Assembly (NCBI GenBank): GCA_964019335.1
Contig: OZ025713.1
Location: 248,001 to 312,000, forward strand
Direction of reading: 5' to 3'
DNA: 64,000 nt
DNA from: Diplonema japonicum
Lineage: Eukaryota > Euglenozoa > Diplonemea > Diplonemida > Diplonemidae
A program made the position numbers and the translations under genes. Below the pieces are notes generated by a model that saw only the letters and a program-made list of their open reading frames with translations, did not search any database and was not told the origin of the DNA. This document shows, in pieces, positions 45,023 through 54,990 of the stretch; the stretch's first letter is position 1; each line of letters begins with the position of its first letter.

Positions 45023-46762
45023 CTATCCGCAAGAGTCCACCAATAGAGTCTCATCTTGATCAAAAGACCGGTGCGTTTCCCGAAACGTTCCTGATTTGAT
45101 TAACTGCTCTAAATCATTCTCTGCCGCTGCTACTTTCGCGGGCTTCTCCCTCTCGATTCTAAGAACACGGAGGGCCTCCTCCCTGTCACCCAACATAAAC
45201 AACTTCCCTGCTGAGTTGTACGACTCCCAAGGCTTTTCCTCAAGCTCATACATCCACTCCTGGCCTGTTGCTGCTGCTCTCTTGTCTTCTACCTCTAGCA
45301 CTCGATATGCTATCTCAGTCTTATGTTTGTTGACTTTCACTCTGGTCAAGATGATCTTCATGGTGAAGGCGAAGGACACCTCACTGTACACAGTACTGCA
45401 ACACACCACCTTGTATCCCCCAGACCTCCCCAGGTCCTGCAGAACAGAGGCCGTGATGGACGGGGTCCCGATCATCCCCACAGACATGATCTCACTGCAC
45501 CCAAGAGACCCACAGAAGGCCGTCCCACTTGACACACCTGTCACCACCTCAATCCCTTCTTTAAAGGTCCTGTCGTATAGATTAACAGCAGCCTGCACAG
45601 CATTCTTCGCGTGGCTTGCACATCTCTTCGTGGTGTTGAACGAGGCGTGCACGTGGTCCCCCACAACAGCCCCCACAACACCTGACAAGCGTATGTACTT
45701 CTCAGACAGGCACTCCATGAAGTGTTTATACTTCTCTTGGTAAGCTGCTGGGTCGGAGGCCGCGTCCCCAATCGACCCGAGCATGTTCGTCACAGTGAAC
45801 GAGCACCGCTTCCTCTCAAGCACCTTTGCCAGCACTGTGGGCGGGTCGGTGAGGCTACTGTTTAAACGCGGCGCAGCCGAGCTTTTTCTCCGCAACTGCT
45901 CAGAATCCCCCATTTCCACGCGAAGTGACTCCTCGACTTCGTCATCGGTGAAGAAACAGGACTGTGGAAGGTAAGGACGGTAAATATGAAGATTTGCGAG
46001 GATGCCAGAAAAGGCGTGGTGGAGGGGCGGAGGGAGGGACGCGGACTCAATAATATCTTCAGCTGACGCAAGGTCGAAGCGGGAGAGCGAGGTGGCGATG
46101 TCCTCAGTGGCTTGGATGGCTTGGTTCATACATTCGTGTTCCCTGTGCATTCCACGGGCGAAACCTCTTGTGAAGTAGAAGTCAAGGAGGACCACCGCCA
46201 ACTGGTAGAAGAGACTAGTAGCTGCATAGTGAATAGTCCGTTTGCAGGGGAGCTCACCACAATCACATGCAACGGCTTCCTTGCGGTCCTCTTGAGGCAT
46301 GACAACAGAAAGGTCATAGAGGCCAAATCGGTATGCATTCTCAATAGCACTGAGGACCAACCATACCGTAAGTGACAGAATGACATTCTTGGCAACTCGT
46401 GGTTTCAGCTTGCAGACAAGGCAGATGTCTATGAGGACTACGAATAGCGGCCAACCTTGATACGTGTTGAACGATTCGAGACTGGCCAGCAGCAACATCA
46501 TCGACATCATGTACATAGTGGCCTCCATCACGGTGTGCCGGAGCTTTCTCTCGATTAGCAGCTGCGCCACGACAAAAGCTCCCGTGGCGAGTGCGACGCA
46601 CCTCCTAATGGTCCGAATGGCTGGTGCATTGTGTGTAGTACTCAGCTCCAATATGTTCCCCAACATATTGGCGATACCGGTCACCATCAGCAGTTTTTTG
46701 TTGAATACCGTCGTTTTATCATCTTCAGGTCGCACTACAAATGCGAACAAACAGCATTTCAT
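45023..46762 (-). CDS. Cyclase-like membrane protein, paralog 3 (most divergent)
   Basis: 579 residues starting MKCCLFAFVVRPEDDKTTVF. The membrane region and the spacer before the cyclase-like domain are the most diverged of the family; the spacer reads CFFTDDEVEESLRVEMGDSE then a Ser/Pro-rich stretch. The cyclase-like core is nearly identical to the other paralogs and has the same catalytic substitutions. Local variants LSEKYIRLSG (shared with paralog 7) and LYDRTFKEG (shared with paralog 5) mark it as a mosaic. After the core it diverges again (KVNKHKTEIAYRVLEVED), with a private C-terminus ending LLVDSCG. Confidence 0.85.
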   Translation of the reverse strand: MKCCLFAFVVRPEDDKTTVFNKKLLMVTGIANMLGNILELSTTHNAPAIRTIRRCVALATGAFVVAQLLIERKLRHTVMEATMYMMSMMLLLASLESFNTYQGWPLFVVLIDICLVCKLKPRVAKNVILSLTVWLVLSAIENAYRFGLYDLSVVMPQEDRKEAVACDCGELPCKRTIHYAATSLFYQLAVVLLDFYFTRGFARGMHREHECMNQAIQATEDIATSLSRFDLASAEDIIESASLPPPLHHAFSGILANLHIYRPYLPQSCFFTDDEVEESLRVEMGDSEQLRRKSSAAPRLNSSLTDPPTVLAKVLERKRCSFTVTNMLGSIGDAASDPAAYQEKYKHFMECLSEKYIRLSGVVGAVVGDHVHASFNTTKRCASHAKNAVQAAVNLYDRTFKEGIEVVTGVSSGTAFCGSLGCSEIMSVGMIGTPSITASVLQDLGRSGGYKVVCCSTVYSEVSFAFTMKIILTRVKVNKHKTEIAYRVLEVEDKRAAATGQEWMYELEEKPWESYNSAGKLFMLGDREEALRVLRIEREKPAKVAAAENDLEQLIKSGTFRETHRSFDQDETLLVDSCG

Positions 46763-46802
46763 GATCTTCTTTTGTGTGTTCTTAAGGTGGGGGGGGGATT
46801 AA

Positions 46803-46920
46803 AAAAAAAACTCAAAGTGCAGGACAAACAAACCCCCTCATGGAGGTGTTATCCATTTTTAAACTCCCTTTCTGGAGCATTGCTTTCGTCCCAACCGAGG
46901 CCGTGAGCGTCTTGCGGAGT
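46803..46920 (-). mobile_element. LINE 3' tip
   Basis: CTCAAAGTGCAGGACAAAC, CCCCTCATGG, TCTGGAGCATTGCTTTCG and GAGGCCGTGAGCGTCTTGCG match 53668-53793, where they are followed by LINE coding sequence. Here only about 120 bases of the 3' end remain. An A-run adjoins the outer end. Confidence 0.7.
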
Positions 46921-46963
46921 AAAGTTTCCGTTTCTGTTTCCGTTTCCCTTTTTTTCAAAAAAT

Positions 46964-46985
46964 GCATGGAAACGCGTTTCCATGC
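46964..46985. repeat. Perfect 22-bp palindrome, copy 2
   Basis: Identical to 845-866 and lies next to CCAGCATAGCCCTAGG, just left of the long inverted repeat. Confidence 0.85.
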
Positions 46986-46998
46986 CAGCATAGCCCTA

Positions 46999-47423
46999 GG
47001 GGGGGTCATATGGTCCTTACTTTTTGCCCTTTTTCAGGCTCTTCGCCAAGGGCATTTTGGGCCCTTAAAAAAACTGTAACCACCCCAAAAGTGCCCACAA
47101 ATCACCCAAACCCCCGTTTCCCGATGGTTTCCGGCCCCAAAAGTGCCCAGAATCATGTTCTAATTTTGGGGCCCCCGTTTGGTACTTTCCCTATGTAATC
47201 CTAGGGGCCCCTATTTTATGTTCCCTAGGATTACATAGGGAAAGTACCAAACGGGGGCCCCAAAATTAGAACATGATTCTGGGCACTTTTGGGGCCGGAA
47301 ACCATCGGGAAACGGGGGTTTGGGTGATTTGTGGGCACTTTTGGGGTGGTTACAGTTTTTTTAAGGGCCCAAAATGCCCTTGGCGAAGAGCCTGAAAAAG
47401 GGCAAATAACGACCCCCTTATGA
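46999..47423. repeat. Long inverted repeat with 181-base arms
   Basis: The arm 47026-47206 is the reverse complement of 47223-47403 by eye, apparently without mismatch, separated by a 16-base spacer (47207-47222). Outside this core the arms continue imperfectly to a G7 (46999) and to the C24 run (47424-47447). A hairpin this long can extrude as a cruciform. It looks like a fold-back element or a junction of two head-to-head repeat copies. Confidence 0.85.
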
Positions 47424-47447
47424 CCCCCCCCCCCCCCCCCCCCCCCC

Positions 47448-47913
47448 AATAATCATCAAAAAAGTCTGTCCTTTTGCACGACAATCATCCTCACGAATTG
47501 CGTATATCCTGGTCCGGTAGCTCGCCCTGCGTCACTCTCCAAGTCCCTGTAGGTTGCGGAGTACCAAGTAGGCATAAAGAAGCTGAGCGAAATGTTTTTT
47601 TTCCGCACCATTTTCGCATTGCGAGTCCTCGCATTCTGCAAACACCAAAAAGTAATTCATAACAATCCATTCAAAAACAGAATAACACCCCAAAGAAGAC
47701 AGAAGAATATAGCGCCTCTAGCCCGTCAGCCTATTGTACCCTGGAAAGGGTTATACTCCCTGCAAAGGTCATCCTTTTTTTGGTACCCTCGCAATGGTAC
47801 CGTAAGACACGGCACAAAGACAGACTACCTTGTAAAAAGGTAATTCTGCATTTATGTACTGTGAACGAGTCAGGCCCGAAGTACCTAAAGAAAAGAAAGA
47901 AAGCCTATCCTTG
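47448..47913. other. Intergenic with cyclase-family 3' flank
   Basis: 47710-47900 shares blocks with 49680-49880 (CAGCCTATTG, CCCTGGAAAGGGT, CGCAATGGTACCGTAAG, GTCAGGCCC), the spacer unit of the cyclase array. A 61-codon minus frame (47641-47456) has no recognised product. Confidence 0.5.
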
Positions 47914-49596
47914 TTAAAGGAGAAGCGAGTTTCTATCCACAACGAGCTTCAGTTCCTCCTCCGCGAGCCTCACCAACGAAGGCTTTTCTCTCTCGATCCC
48001 AAGAACACGGAGGGCCTCCTTACTATTACCCAACAGGTACAACTTCCCTGCTGAATTGTACGACTCCCAAGGCCTCTGCCAAAGCTCATACATCCACTCC
48101 TGGCCTGTTGCAGCTATTTTCTCGTCCTCAGCTTCAAGTACCTCGTACGCTACCTCGTTCACATGCTTCACATTCACTTTTGTTATAATGACTTTCATGG
48201 TGAAGGCGAAGGACACCTCACTGTACACAGTACTGCAACACACCACCTTGTGTCCCCCAGACCTCCCCAGGTCCTGCAGAACAGAGGCCGTGATGGACGG
48301 GGTCCCGATCATCCCCACAGACATGATCTCACTGCACCCAAGAGACCCACAGAAGGCCGTCCCACTTGACACACCTGTCACCACCTCAATCCCTTCTGCA
48401 AAGGCCCCGTCACACAGATTAACAGCAGCCTGCACAGCATTCTTCGCGTGGCTTGCACATCTTTTCGTGGTGTTGAACGAGGCGTGCACGTGGTCCCCCA
48501 CAACAGCCCCCACAACACCTGACAAATGTAAGTATTGTTCAGACAGGCACTCCATGAAGTGTTTATACTTCTCTTGGTAGGCTGCGGGGTCGGAGGCTGC
48601 CTCCCCAATCGACCCGAGCATGTTCGTCACAGTGAACGAGCACCGCTTCTTCTCAAGCACCTTGACCTGTACGGCATGGACTACTTCAGACAGGCTTGAG
48701 GCCACGTTCGAGGTACTAGCCATTGATTCTGTCTTGAACATGGCTTGGCTTTGATTGTCGTCACCATCCTCACTGCCATTGTCACTGTCACGAAAAAGAA
48801 CAGACTGTGGAAGGTAAGGACGGTAGATGTGGAGATTTGCAAGGATGGCAGAGAAGGCGTGGTGGAGGGGCGGGGGGAGGGATGCGGACTCGATGATGTC
48901 TTCAGCTGATGCAAGGTCGAAGCGGGAGAGGGAGGTGGCGATGTCCTCAGTGGCTTGGATGGCTTGGTTCATGATTTCGTGTTCTTTACGAAGGCCGTGG
49001 GCGAAGCCTCTTGTGAAGTAGAAGTCGAGGAGGACGACAACCAACTGGTAGGTCAGCGACATAAGTGAATCACCAATGTCGTTTTTACAAGGAAGCTCTT
49101 CACAGGAGACGATGTCCCGACGCTGCTCTTGAGACATGAGATGTGGGAGGTCGTAGAGACCAAAGCGGAAGGTACCTTCGATGGAAGCGACAAACAGCCA
49201 GACAACGAGGACAGTGATGAGGATAAGTGCAACTCGTTGCTTCAGACGACAGACAAGACAGGCATCGATGAGAATTACAAATAGAGTCCACGCTTGGTAC
49301 AAGTTTCTGGGCTGAACGAAATGGTCAAGGCTCGCAACCAGAAACAGCAGACCAACAATGTACAGATAGACTTCCAGCAAGTTGTGCCGCACCTTGCGCT
49401 CCACCAACAGCTGCACAAACATTATTGCACCAATAGCGACAGCACATCCGCCTCTTGTCAGCTCTGAAATTCCTTCTGATGTTAATACTGCCAAAAGACT
49501 GCCTCCCATTTGCACGATGGAACCTACAAAAAATAATTTCTTTGTGAACACGGTGGTCGGATCATCATCAGGACACACCACCAGTGTGAAGAGCAT
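47914..49596 (-). CDS. Cyclase-like membrane protein, paralog 4
   Basis: 560 residues, same length and plan as paralog 1. Membrane-region changes are concentrated in the first four helices (FFVGSIVQMGGSLLAVLTSE, AIGAIMFVQLL, LYIVGLLFLVASLDHF). The cyclase-like domain differs by only a few residues, such as DGAFAEGIEVV. The spacer SQAMFKTESMASTSNVASS is identical to paralog 6. The C-terminal tail is almost that of paralog 1. The same substitutions of catalytic positions are present. Confidence 0.87.
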   Translation of the reverse strand: MLFTLVVCPDDDPTTVFTKKLFFVGSIVQMGGSLLAVLTSEGISELTRGGCAVAIGAIMFVQLLVERKVRHNLLEVYLYIVGLLFLVASLDHFVQPRNLYQAWTLFVILIDACLVCRLKQRVALILITVLVVWLFVASIEGTFRFGLYDLPHLMSQEQRRDIVSCEELPCKNDIGDSLMSLTYQLVVVLLDFYFTRGFAHGLRKEHEIMNQAIQATEDIATSLSRFDLASAEDIIESASLPPPLHHAFSAILANLHIYRPYLPQSVLFRDSDNGSEDGDDNQSQAMFKTESMASTSNVASSLSEVVHAVQVKVLEKKRCSFTVTNMLGSIGEAASDPAAYQEKYKHFMECLSEQYLHLSGVVGAVVGDHVHASFNTTKRCASHAKNAVQAAVNLCDGAFAEGIEVVTGVSSGTAFCGSLGCSEIMSVGMIGTPSITASVLQDLGRSGGHKVVCCSTVYSEVSFAFTMKVIITKVNVKHVNEVAYEVLEAEDEKIAATGQEWMYELWQRPWESYNSAGKLYLLGNSKEALRVLGIEREKPSLVRLAEEELKLVVDRNSLLL

Positions 49597-49881
49597 GAAT
49601 TGTCTTTCCCCCCTCCCTTATTTGCTTTTTGGGTTTTGCTGCACTGGGAGAATACAAAAAGAACTGAAACATATGGTAAGGTGCCGCAGGAATCAGCCTA
49701 TTGTTCCCTGGAAAGGGTCGGAATAGCTGTAAAAGGCCACATGCCCGTGGACGTGCTTCGATCCCCATCTATCACCGCTGTCGCAATGGTACCGTAAGAC
49801 ACGGCACAAATAACACACTACGCTAGTGAAGATGGTTGTGGTGAAGATATTCTGGGATAAAGTCAGGCCCCAAGCGCTAAG
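49597..49881. repeat. Cyclase-array spacer, copy 1
   Basis: 49618-49830 is duplicated at 57356-57575 (TTTGGGTTTTGCTGCACTGG, GGCCACATGCCCGTGGACGT, CAATGGTACCGTAAG). Confidence 0.7.
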
Positions 49882-51573
49882 TTAAAGGAGAAGCGAGTTT
49901 CTATCCACAACGAGCTTCAGTCCCTCCTCCGCGAGCCTCACCAACAAAGGCTTTTCTCTCTCGATCCCAAGAACACGGAGGGCCTCCTCCCTGTCACCCA
50001 ACAAGTACAACTTCCCTGCTGAATTGTACGACTCCCAAGGCCTCTCCTCAAGCTCATACATCCACTCCTGGCCTGTTGCAGCTATTTTCTCGTCCTTTCC
50101 TTCAAGTACCTCGTACGCTACCTCGTTCACATGCTTCACATTCACTTTTGTTATAATGACCTTCATGGTGAAGGCGAAGGACACCTCACTGTACACAGTA
50201 CTGCAACACACCACCTTGTGTCCCCCAGACCTCCCCAGGTCCTGCAGAACAGAGGCCGTGATGGACGGGATCCCGATCATCCCCACAGACATGATCTCAC
50301 TGCACCCAAGAGACCCACAGAAGGCCGTCCCACTTGACACACCTGTCACCACCTCAATCCCTTCTTTAAAGGTCCTGTCGTATAGATTAACAGCAGCCTG
50401 CACAGCATTCTTCGCGTGGCTTGCACATCTCTTCGTGGTGTTGAACGAGGCGTGCACGTGGTCCCCCACAACAGCCCCCACAACACCTGACAAATGTAAG
50501 CACTTCTCAAACAAGCACTCCATGAAGAGTTTATACTTCTTTTGGAAGGCTGCGGGGTCGGAGGCTGCCTCCCCAATCGACCCGAGCATGTTCGTCACAG
50601 TGAACGAGCACCGCTTCTTCTCAAGCACCTTGACCTGTACGGCATGGACTGTAGCAGACAGGCTTGAGGCCATGTTCAAGTTACTAGCCATTGATTCTGT
50701 CTTGTTTATCTCTTGGCTTTGATTGTCGTCACCATCCTCACTGCCATTGTCATTGTCACGAAAAAGAACAGACTGTGGAAGGTAAGGACGGTAGATGTGG
50801 AGATTTGCAAGGATGGCAGAAAAGGCGTGGTGGAGGGGCGGGGGGAGGGATGTGGACTCGATGATGTCTTCAGCTGATGCAAGGTCGAAGCGGGAGAGGG
50901 AGGTGGCGATCTCCTCAGTGGCTTGGATGGCTTGGTTCATGATTTCATGTTCCTTAAGAAGGTCGTGGGCGAAGCCTCTTGTGAAGTAGAAGTCGAGGAG
51001 GACGACAACCAACTGGTAGGTCAGCGACACAAGTGAATCACCAATGTCGTTTTTACAAGGAAGCTCTTCACAGGAGACGATGTCCCGACGCTGCTCTTGA
51101 GACATGAGATGTGGGAGGTCGTAGAGACCAAAGCGGAAGGTAGTTTCGATGGAAGTGACAAACAGCCAGACAACGAGGACAGTGATGAGGATAAGTGCAA
51201 CTCGTTGCTTTAGACGACAGACAAGACAGGCATCGATGAGAAGTACAAATAGAGTCCACGGCTGATATAAGTTTCTGGGCTCAACGAGATGATCAAGACT
51301 GTCAACCAGAAACAGCAGACCTATAAAGTACATATAGGCTTCCACCAAGTTGTACCGCACCTTGCGCTCCACCAACAGCTGCACAAGCACTATTGTACCA
51401 ATAGCGACAGCATACCCGCTTCTTGCCTGCTGTGCAATTACATCTGCTGTTAATAGTATTAAAAGATTGGACACCACACACACGATGGAACCTATAACTA
51501 GCAATTTCTTTGTGAACACGGTGGTCGGATCATCATCAGGACACCTCACCAGTGTGAAGAGAATAAATTTCAT
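49882..51573 (-). CDS. Cyclase-like membrane protein, paralog 5
   Basis: 563 residues from the ATG at 51573 (MKFILFTLVRCPDDD), matching the start of paralog 7; an upstream in-frame ATG at 51648 adds a basic leader absent from the family. Distinct features are DLLKEHE (where others have GLRKEHE), LFEKCLHLSG, LYDRTFKEG (as in paralog 3) and a core substitution GMIGIPSITASVL. The membrane domain is closest to paralog 1. The domain order is unchanged: six helices, YRPYLPQS linker, acidic spacer, cyclase-like core, WESYNSAGK tail. Confidence 0.87.
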   Translation of the reverse strand: MKFILFTLVRCPDDDPTTVFTKKLLVIGSIVCVVSNLLILLTADVIAQQARSGYAVAIGTIVLVQLLVERKVRYNLVEAYMYFIGLLFLVDSLDHLVEPRNLYQPWTLFVLLIDACLVCRLKQRVALILITVLVVWLFVTSIETTFRFGLYDLPHLMSQEQRRDIVSCEELPCKNDIGDSLVSLTYQLVVVLLDFYFTRGFAHDLLKEHEIMNQAIQATEEIATSLSRFDLASAEDIIESTSLPPPLHHAFSAILANLHIYRPYLPQSVLFRDNDNGSEDGDDNQSQEINKTESMASNLNMASSLSATVHAVQVKVLEKKRCSFTVTNMLGSIGEAASDPAAFQKKYKLFMECLFEKCLHLSGVVGAVVGDHVHASFNTTKRCASHAKNAVQAAVNLYDRTFKEGIEVVTGVSSGTAFCGSLGCSEIMSVGMIGIPSITASVLQDLGRSGGHKVVCCSTVYSEVSFAFTMKVIITKVNVKHVNEVAYEVLEGKDEKIAATGQEWMYELEERPWESYNSAGKLYLLGDREEALRVLGIEREKPLLVRLAEEGLKLVVDRNSLLL

Positions 51574-51616
51574 TCCCCCCCACCCCCTTTTCTTTTTGAG
51601 TTTTCCTCTTCCACTA

Positions 51617-51953
51617 GACCGACGAGGAGGTAAACAGCGAACATACACTACTTAAAAAAAAAAGAAAAAAGAATGGGGCTTTGATTGCAACACTAGGTGG
51701 CGTTAAGCGTGCAATGAAGCACGAACTACCTACTTGATTACAGGGGCGCTCCTCGGCCGAGCAGTAGCTTCTTCTGCGTTCCGCGTCGTGTCCTTAATGC
51801 GTGCGGTGTGCTCGACCCTAGCCGGGGCGTCCCGGGTAACCAAGATTCTGCGCTCGTGCAGTGTGCTGCCTGTTCGTCACCCTGAGCATCTGCGTTACGT
51901 TCTTCCACTCGGGCGCTACCGGTGATGACCGACGAGGAGGTCAACAGCGAACA
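51617..51953. repeat. Segment between 27-base imperfect direct repeats
   Basis: GACCGACGAGGAGGT then AACAGCGAACA occurs at 51617-51643 and 51927-51953. The intervening part (51700-51880) shares ATTACAGGGG, GGTAACCAAGATTC and CGCTCGTGCAG with 63930-63985. Confidence 0.6.
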
Positions 51954-52121
51954 ACACATCTGATGTTTTTCTTATATTTTCATGTTCCCCACCACCTGAA
52001 AAAGAAAGAAAAAGCTCTGGCAAAATGATGTCTCTCACGTGGGAGAAAATAATACCCGTGGAACACCATTGGCTTCAAGGCAAAAAAAAGAAGAAAAAAG
52101 AAAATATATATATATATATAT
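51954..52121. other. A/T-rich spacer ending in a TA microsatellite
   Basis: No gene seen. (TA)n at 52104-52125 abuts the terminal inverted repeat of the next element. Confidence 0.5.
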
Positions 52122-53067
52122 ATATGAGCTCGTCCGGAAAAAAATGTCAAAACCCCGTTAAATTCTAAGTAAAAAAGTAGTCCGACACCACTTTGTGTGC
52201 AGAAATGCAGTCTAAGCTTGAACACCATATAGGTCAAAATGCTCGCCGTTTGTTTTATTTTTAAAACGCACGTGCAAAAACATGTTTTTTAGAATGGTTT
52301 TTGGCAAACGATTCAATTTGGAAGTTACAAATAACCCAGACTCTATTTTTTATTTTCGTTTTTCCGTGAAAAGCGACAGGAGGAATGGACGCAGATTGAA
52401 AATCTGTGAATCCTTTGGGGTCATTTTGGGTGGGCTGGACTCTAAATCACTATTAAAATTGGGAGAACTTACCCTTAAAGTGCCATTTTGGCCTATTTAA
52501 GGCTAAAATCCCTTTAAAACCCCTTAAAAAAGCAGAAAATTTCACTTTCAAAGTATTATGAGTGCAAAAGAAAAGAATGAAAGTTTGACCCCGAAGATAC
52601 CAATGTCGAAGCTCTGCATGAGCAGGCAAGTGTTAAGAATTGGTTTTTCTGAAAAAGATAGGAACCCCTTGAAAAAGCCAAAAAATAGGGTGTAAAAAAC
52701 CGGATTTTCGGGGGCTATGCGCCATATATTTTTCGCTAAGTACTTTTAACAGTAACCCGACCCTGGGTTGTACCCAGGGGTCACAAGTGCGCTTGAACAC
52801 CAATTTTATGCACCCTAGATGCTGCATTTTAAACAACAAAATTGCATTTTAAACATTTTTCGCCGTTTTTCTGACCTCTATTTTTCGCTTCCCGGGGGCA
52901 GCTGGTTGCAAAGCCTGCCACCCTCATGGCAAAACAAGCATCGCAATTGAAAGAACGGCGTCATGTACACCATGCATACTGCCCTTTTTTTGCTCAAATA
53001 ATCAAAACAAGAAATTTTCGGAGGTGCCCAAAAAAGTGTTGACATTTTCGTCCGGACGAGCTCATAT
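52122..53067. mobile_element. Non-autonomous TIR element 1, about 946 bp
   Basis: The left end ATATGAGCTCGTCCGG followed by AAAAAAATGTCAA (52122-52150) is inverted at the right end (53038-53067: TTGACATTTTCGTCCGGACG then AGCTCATAT). There is no transposase-like frame inside; only short ORFs. The left border is a TA microsatellite. It shares an internal motif GTGCCATTTTGGCCTATT with GTGCTATTTTGACCTATG of the element at 63171-63899. Confidence 0.65.
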
Positions 53068-53079
53068 CGTTAAAATAAC

Positions 53080-53215
53080 GGGTACGTTCTGCATCTATCT
53101 ACTTTGATTGAGTCAGGCCGAAGTACGTATTTTACCCACTTGAAGAAAAGGAAAAAGCCTATCCTTGTTAAAGGAAAAGCTAGTTTCTAACCACAACTAG
53201 CCATTACTTTTTTTT
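53080..53215 (-). pseudogene. 3' end fragment of a cyclase-like paralog
   Basis: The family 3' flank (GAGTCAGGCC ... CACTTGAAGAAAAG) and the stop-proximal coding end (AAGCCTATCCTTGTTAAAGG ... GTTTCTA) are present, then similarity ends near 53205. About 60 bases further, ATCTTCAAACCATTTCCGT repeats a piece of the 3' flank of the ankyrin gene (22673-22691). Confidence 0.6.
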
Positions 53216-53664
53216 AAATTCCACTTCTTTTTCGACTTCCTATGCTTTCAAGAGTGATCCATAATCTTCAAACCATTTCCGTGCTGCTGGACGTACTACT
53301 GTATTCAGTACGTCTTTTCTTTTTTGAGAAAAACAACGTCGACGGTAACCAAATAACTTTTTTCCACTGTCGCTTCAACTGGGACAGCACTTCGAGGAGT
53401 GATTGTGGCTGTGGCGCAGCAGTTGAGTAATGAGGGTTCTTCTTACAAGTTGCTGCATTTATTTTTCCCTTCTCTCTCACTTCGCTTCCTCTTCGCCCAT
53501 CTGAGAGGACGTTGTTTTTCTCTTTTTCTTTTTTAGTGAGACCACGAGAAGCTTCTTAGTGAAGATAGTTGTGCCTCACCCATGGGGCAGATTACCTATG
53601 AGAGGCAATTCTGCATCTATGTACTGTGAAAGAGTCAGGCTCTATACCTCACTTGAAGAAAAGA
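53216..53664. other. Intergenic, cyclase-family flank
   Basis: 53540-53640 repeats the flank unit seen at 22190-22260 (GACCACGAGAAGCTTCT, CACCCATGGG, ATTCTGCATCTATGTACT). A 70-codon minus frame at 53480-53268 has no recognised product. Confidence 0.5.
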
Positions 53665-54970
53665 AACTCAAAGTGCAGGACAAACCCCCTCATGGTGGGC
53701 CGCCCTTGGGTGGGTTGGGGGGCTATCTATTTATACTCCCCTTCTGGAGCATTGCTTTCGCTCCAATCGAGGCCGTGAGCGTCTTGCGGAGTCGTGTGAT
53801 GCCGTCTCGCTTGTAGGCGGCTTTCAGTTCCATCAGCTTGTCGTGCGTGGCGTGGGTGGCGAAGATGGGCCTCCTGGCGAAACCCAAGCTGTCTTCATGA
53901 CTTCACTCTCTTCTGCTCGTCCTGGGAAGGGGCATCGCTTCTTCCGTGCCCTGCGTGCCGCCTTCAGCTTCATGATCAGTGCTTTGATCCTGCGAGCCCT
54001 ATATTCCACTGGACCTGGAGACTTGCCTGTCGTCCATTCGAAATCGATGGCCAATTCCGCCGACACCTCAGAGCTGGCTCCCCCTTCACCCATCGTAGCT
54101 GTGACAACCACTGCAGCAGCGGGTTCAGGTATTCTGAGACGATACCACCCACTCCTTCGAGTTCCCCTGCCGTTGGCACGAGGCATCTCCTTCCCTCCAC
54201 ATCGCACCCACCTCTCCTATCGCCATGCCGCGTACTGTTGCCGTCTTGGCGTCCCCCTTCGCCTTCCAGCCTTCCGAGTCAAGCTTGGCCATGATCCACG
54301 TGTTGTCAAAGTCGAGGATGAGGGCGAACCGGACAAACAGCATTTGATCCCCGAGCTCCTCCGCGGTTTTAGGCTCCTCGCCGAGTACGTGCCTGCACAC
54401 TCGTATCATGGCTTCTGGAGTCCACTCCCTCTCCGCTTCGACGACCCCAGCGAGTTTGTCCTTCAGACCTGCTCGGTGTTCTTCAGCTAGCGCATGAACG
54501 GCGGCCTTACCCGACCGTCGGTTTGCCCTGAGGAAGTCAAGACGGTCCTTCTTCTTTGCAGGCTCCGCCTGCCCGTCGCACCACTGCCCGCGCTTCGCGC
54601 TCTTGGACTGCCATTCGACGAGCAGAGGTGGTTCCGGTGCACGATCCGTTCACGTCCGACATACGTTCCCTTTCGCTTCTTGTGGTGGTTGGCGAGGGGC
54701 GGGGCCGGGGCTGGGGCCGAGTGTGGGCCCAGGGCTTCGTCGCCGTCGTGGGTTGTGAGGCATGCCAGTTCCAGCTCCTCCGTCCGTGGCGCAGGTTCTG
54801 CTCTCGGCAGAATCGCGTGCAACTCCAGACATATGGGCATCCTGATCTGTTGCTCAGCGGCTCCGTTCCGTCTTGTGCCAGCTCTTCTTGTGCACAGGTG
54901 CACTCGTACAGCTGATGGTGGTGTAAGGTCTCCGTGTCCGGGTGTGCGTAGCTGAATCCTTGCGTGTGCG
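53665..54970 (-). mobile_element. 5'-truncated LINE copy in a cyclase 3' flank
   Basis: The minus strand holds RMPICLELHAILPRAEPAPR (54903 frame), a region matching EELGDQMLFVRFALILDFDN (54409 frame), then ELAIDFEWTTGKSPGPVEY (54207 frame) and a 3' end with GAGGCCGTGAGCGTCTTGCG. Frames are broken. The 5' end lies about 20 bases from the stop of cyclase paralog 6, so it inserted in that gene's 3' flank. Confidence 0.75.
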
Positions 54971-54990
54971 ATGAAAAAAGCCTATCCTTG

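Noticed and set aside
51574-51648. N-terminal extension of cyclase paralog 5
   Set aside because: Basic low-complexity leader not shared with paralog 7, which starts at the equivalent Met.
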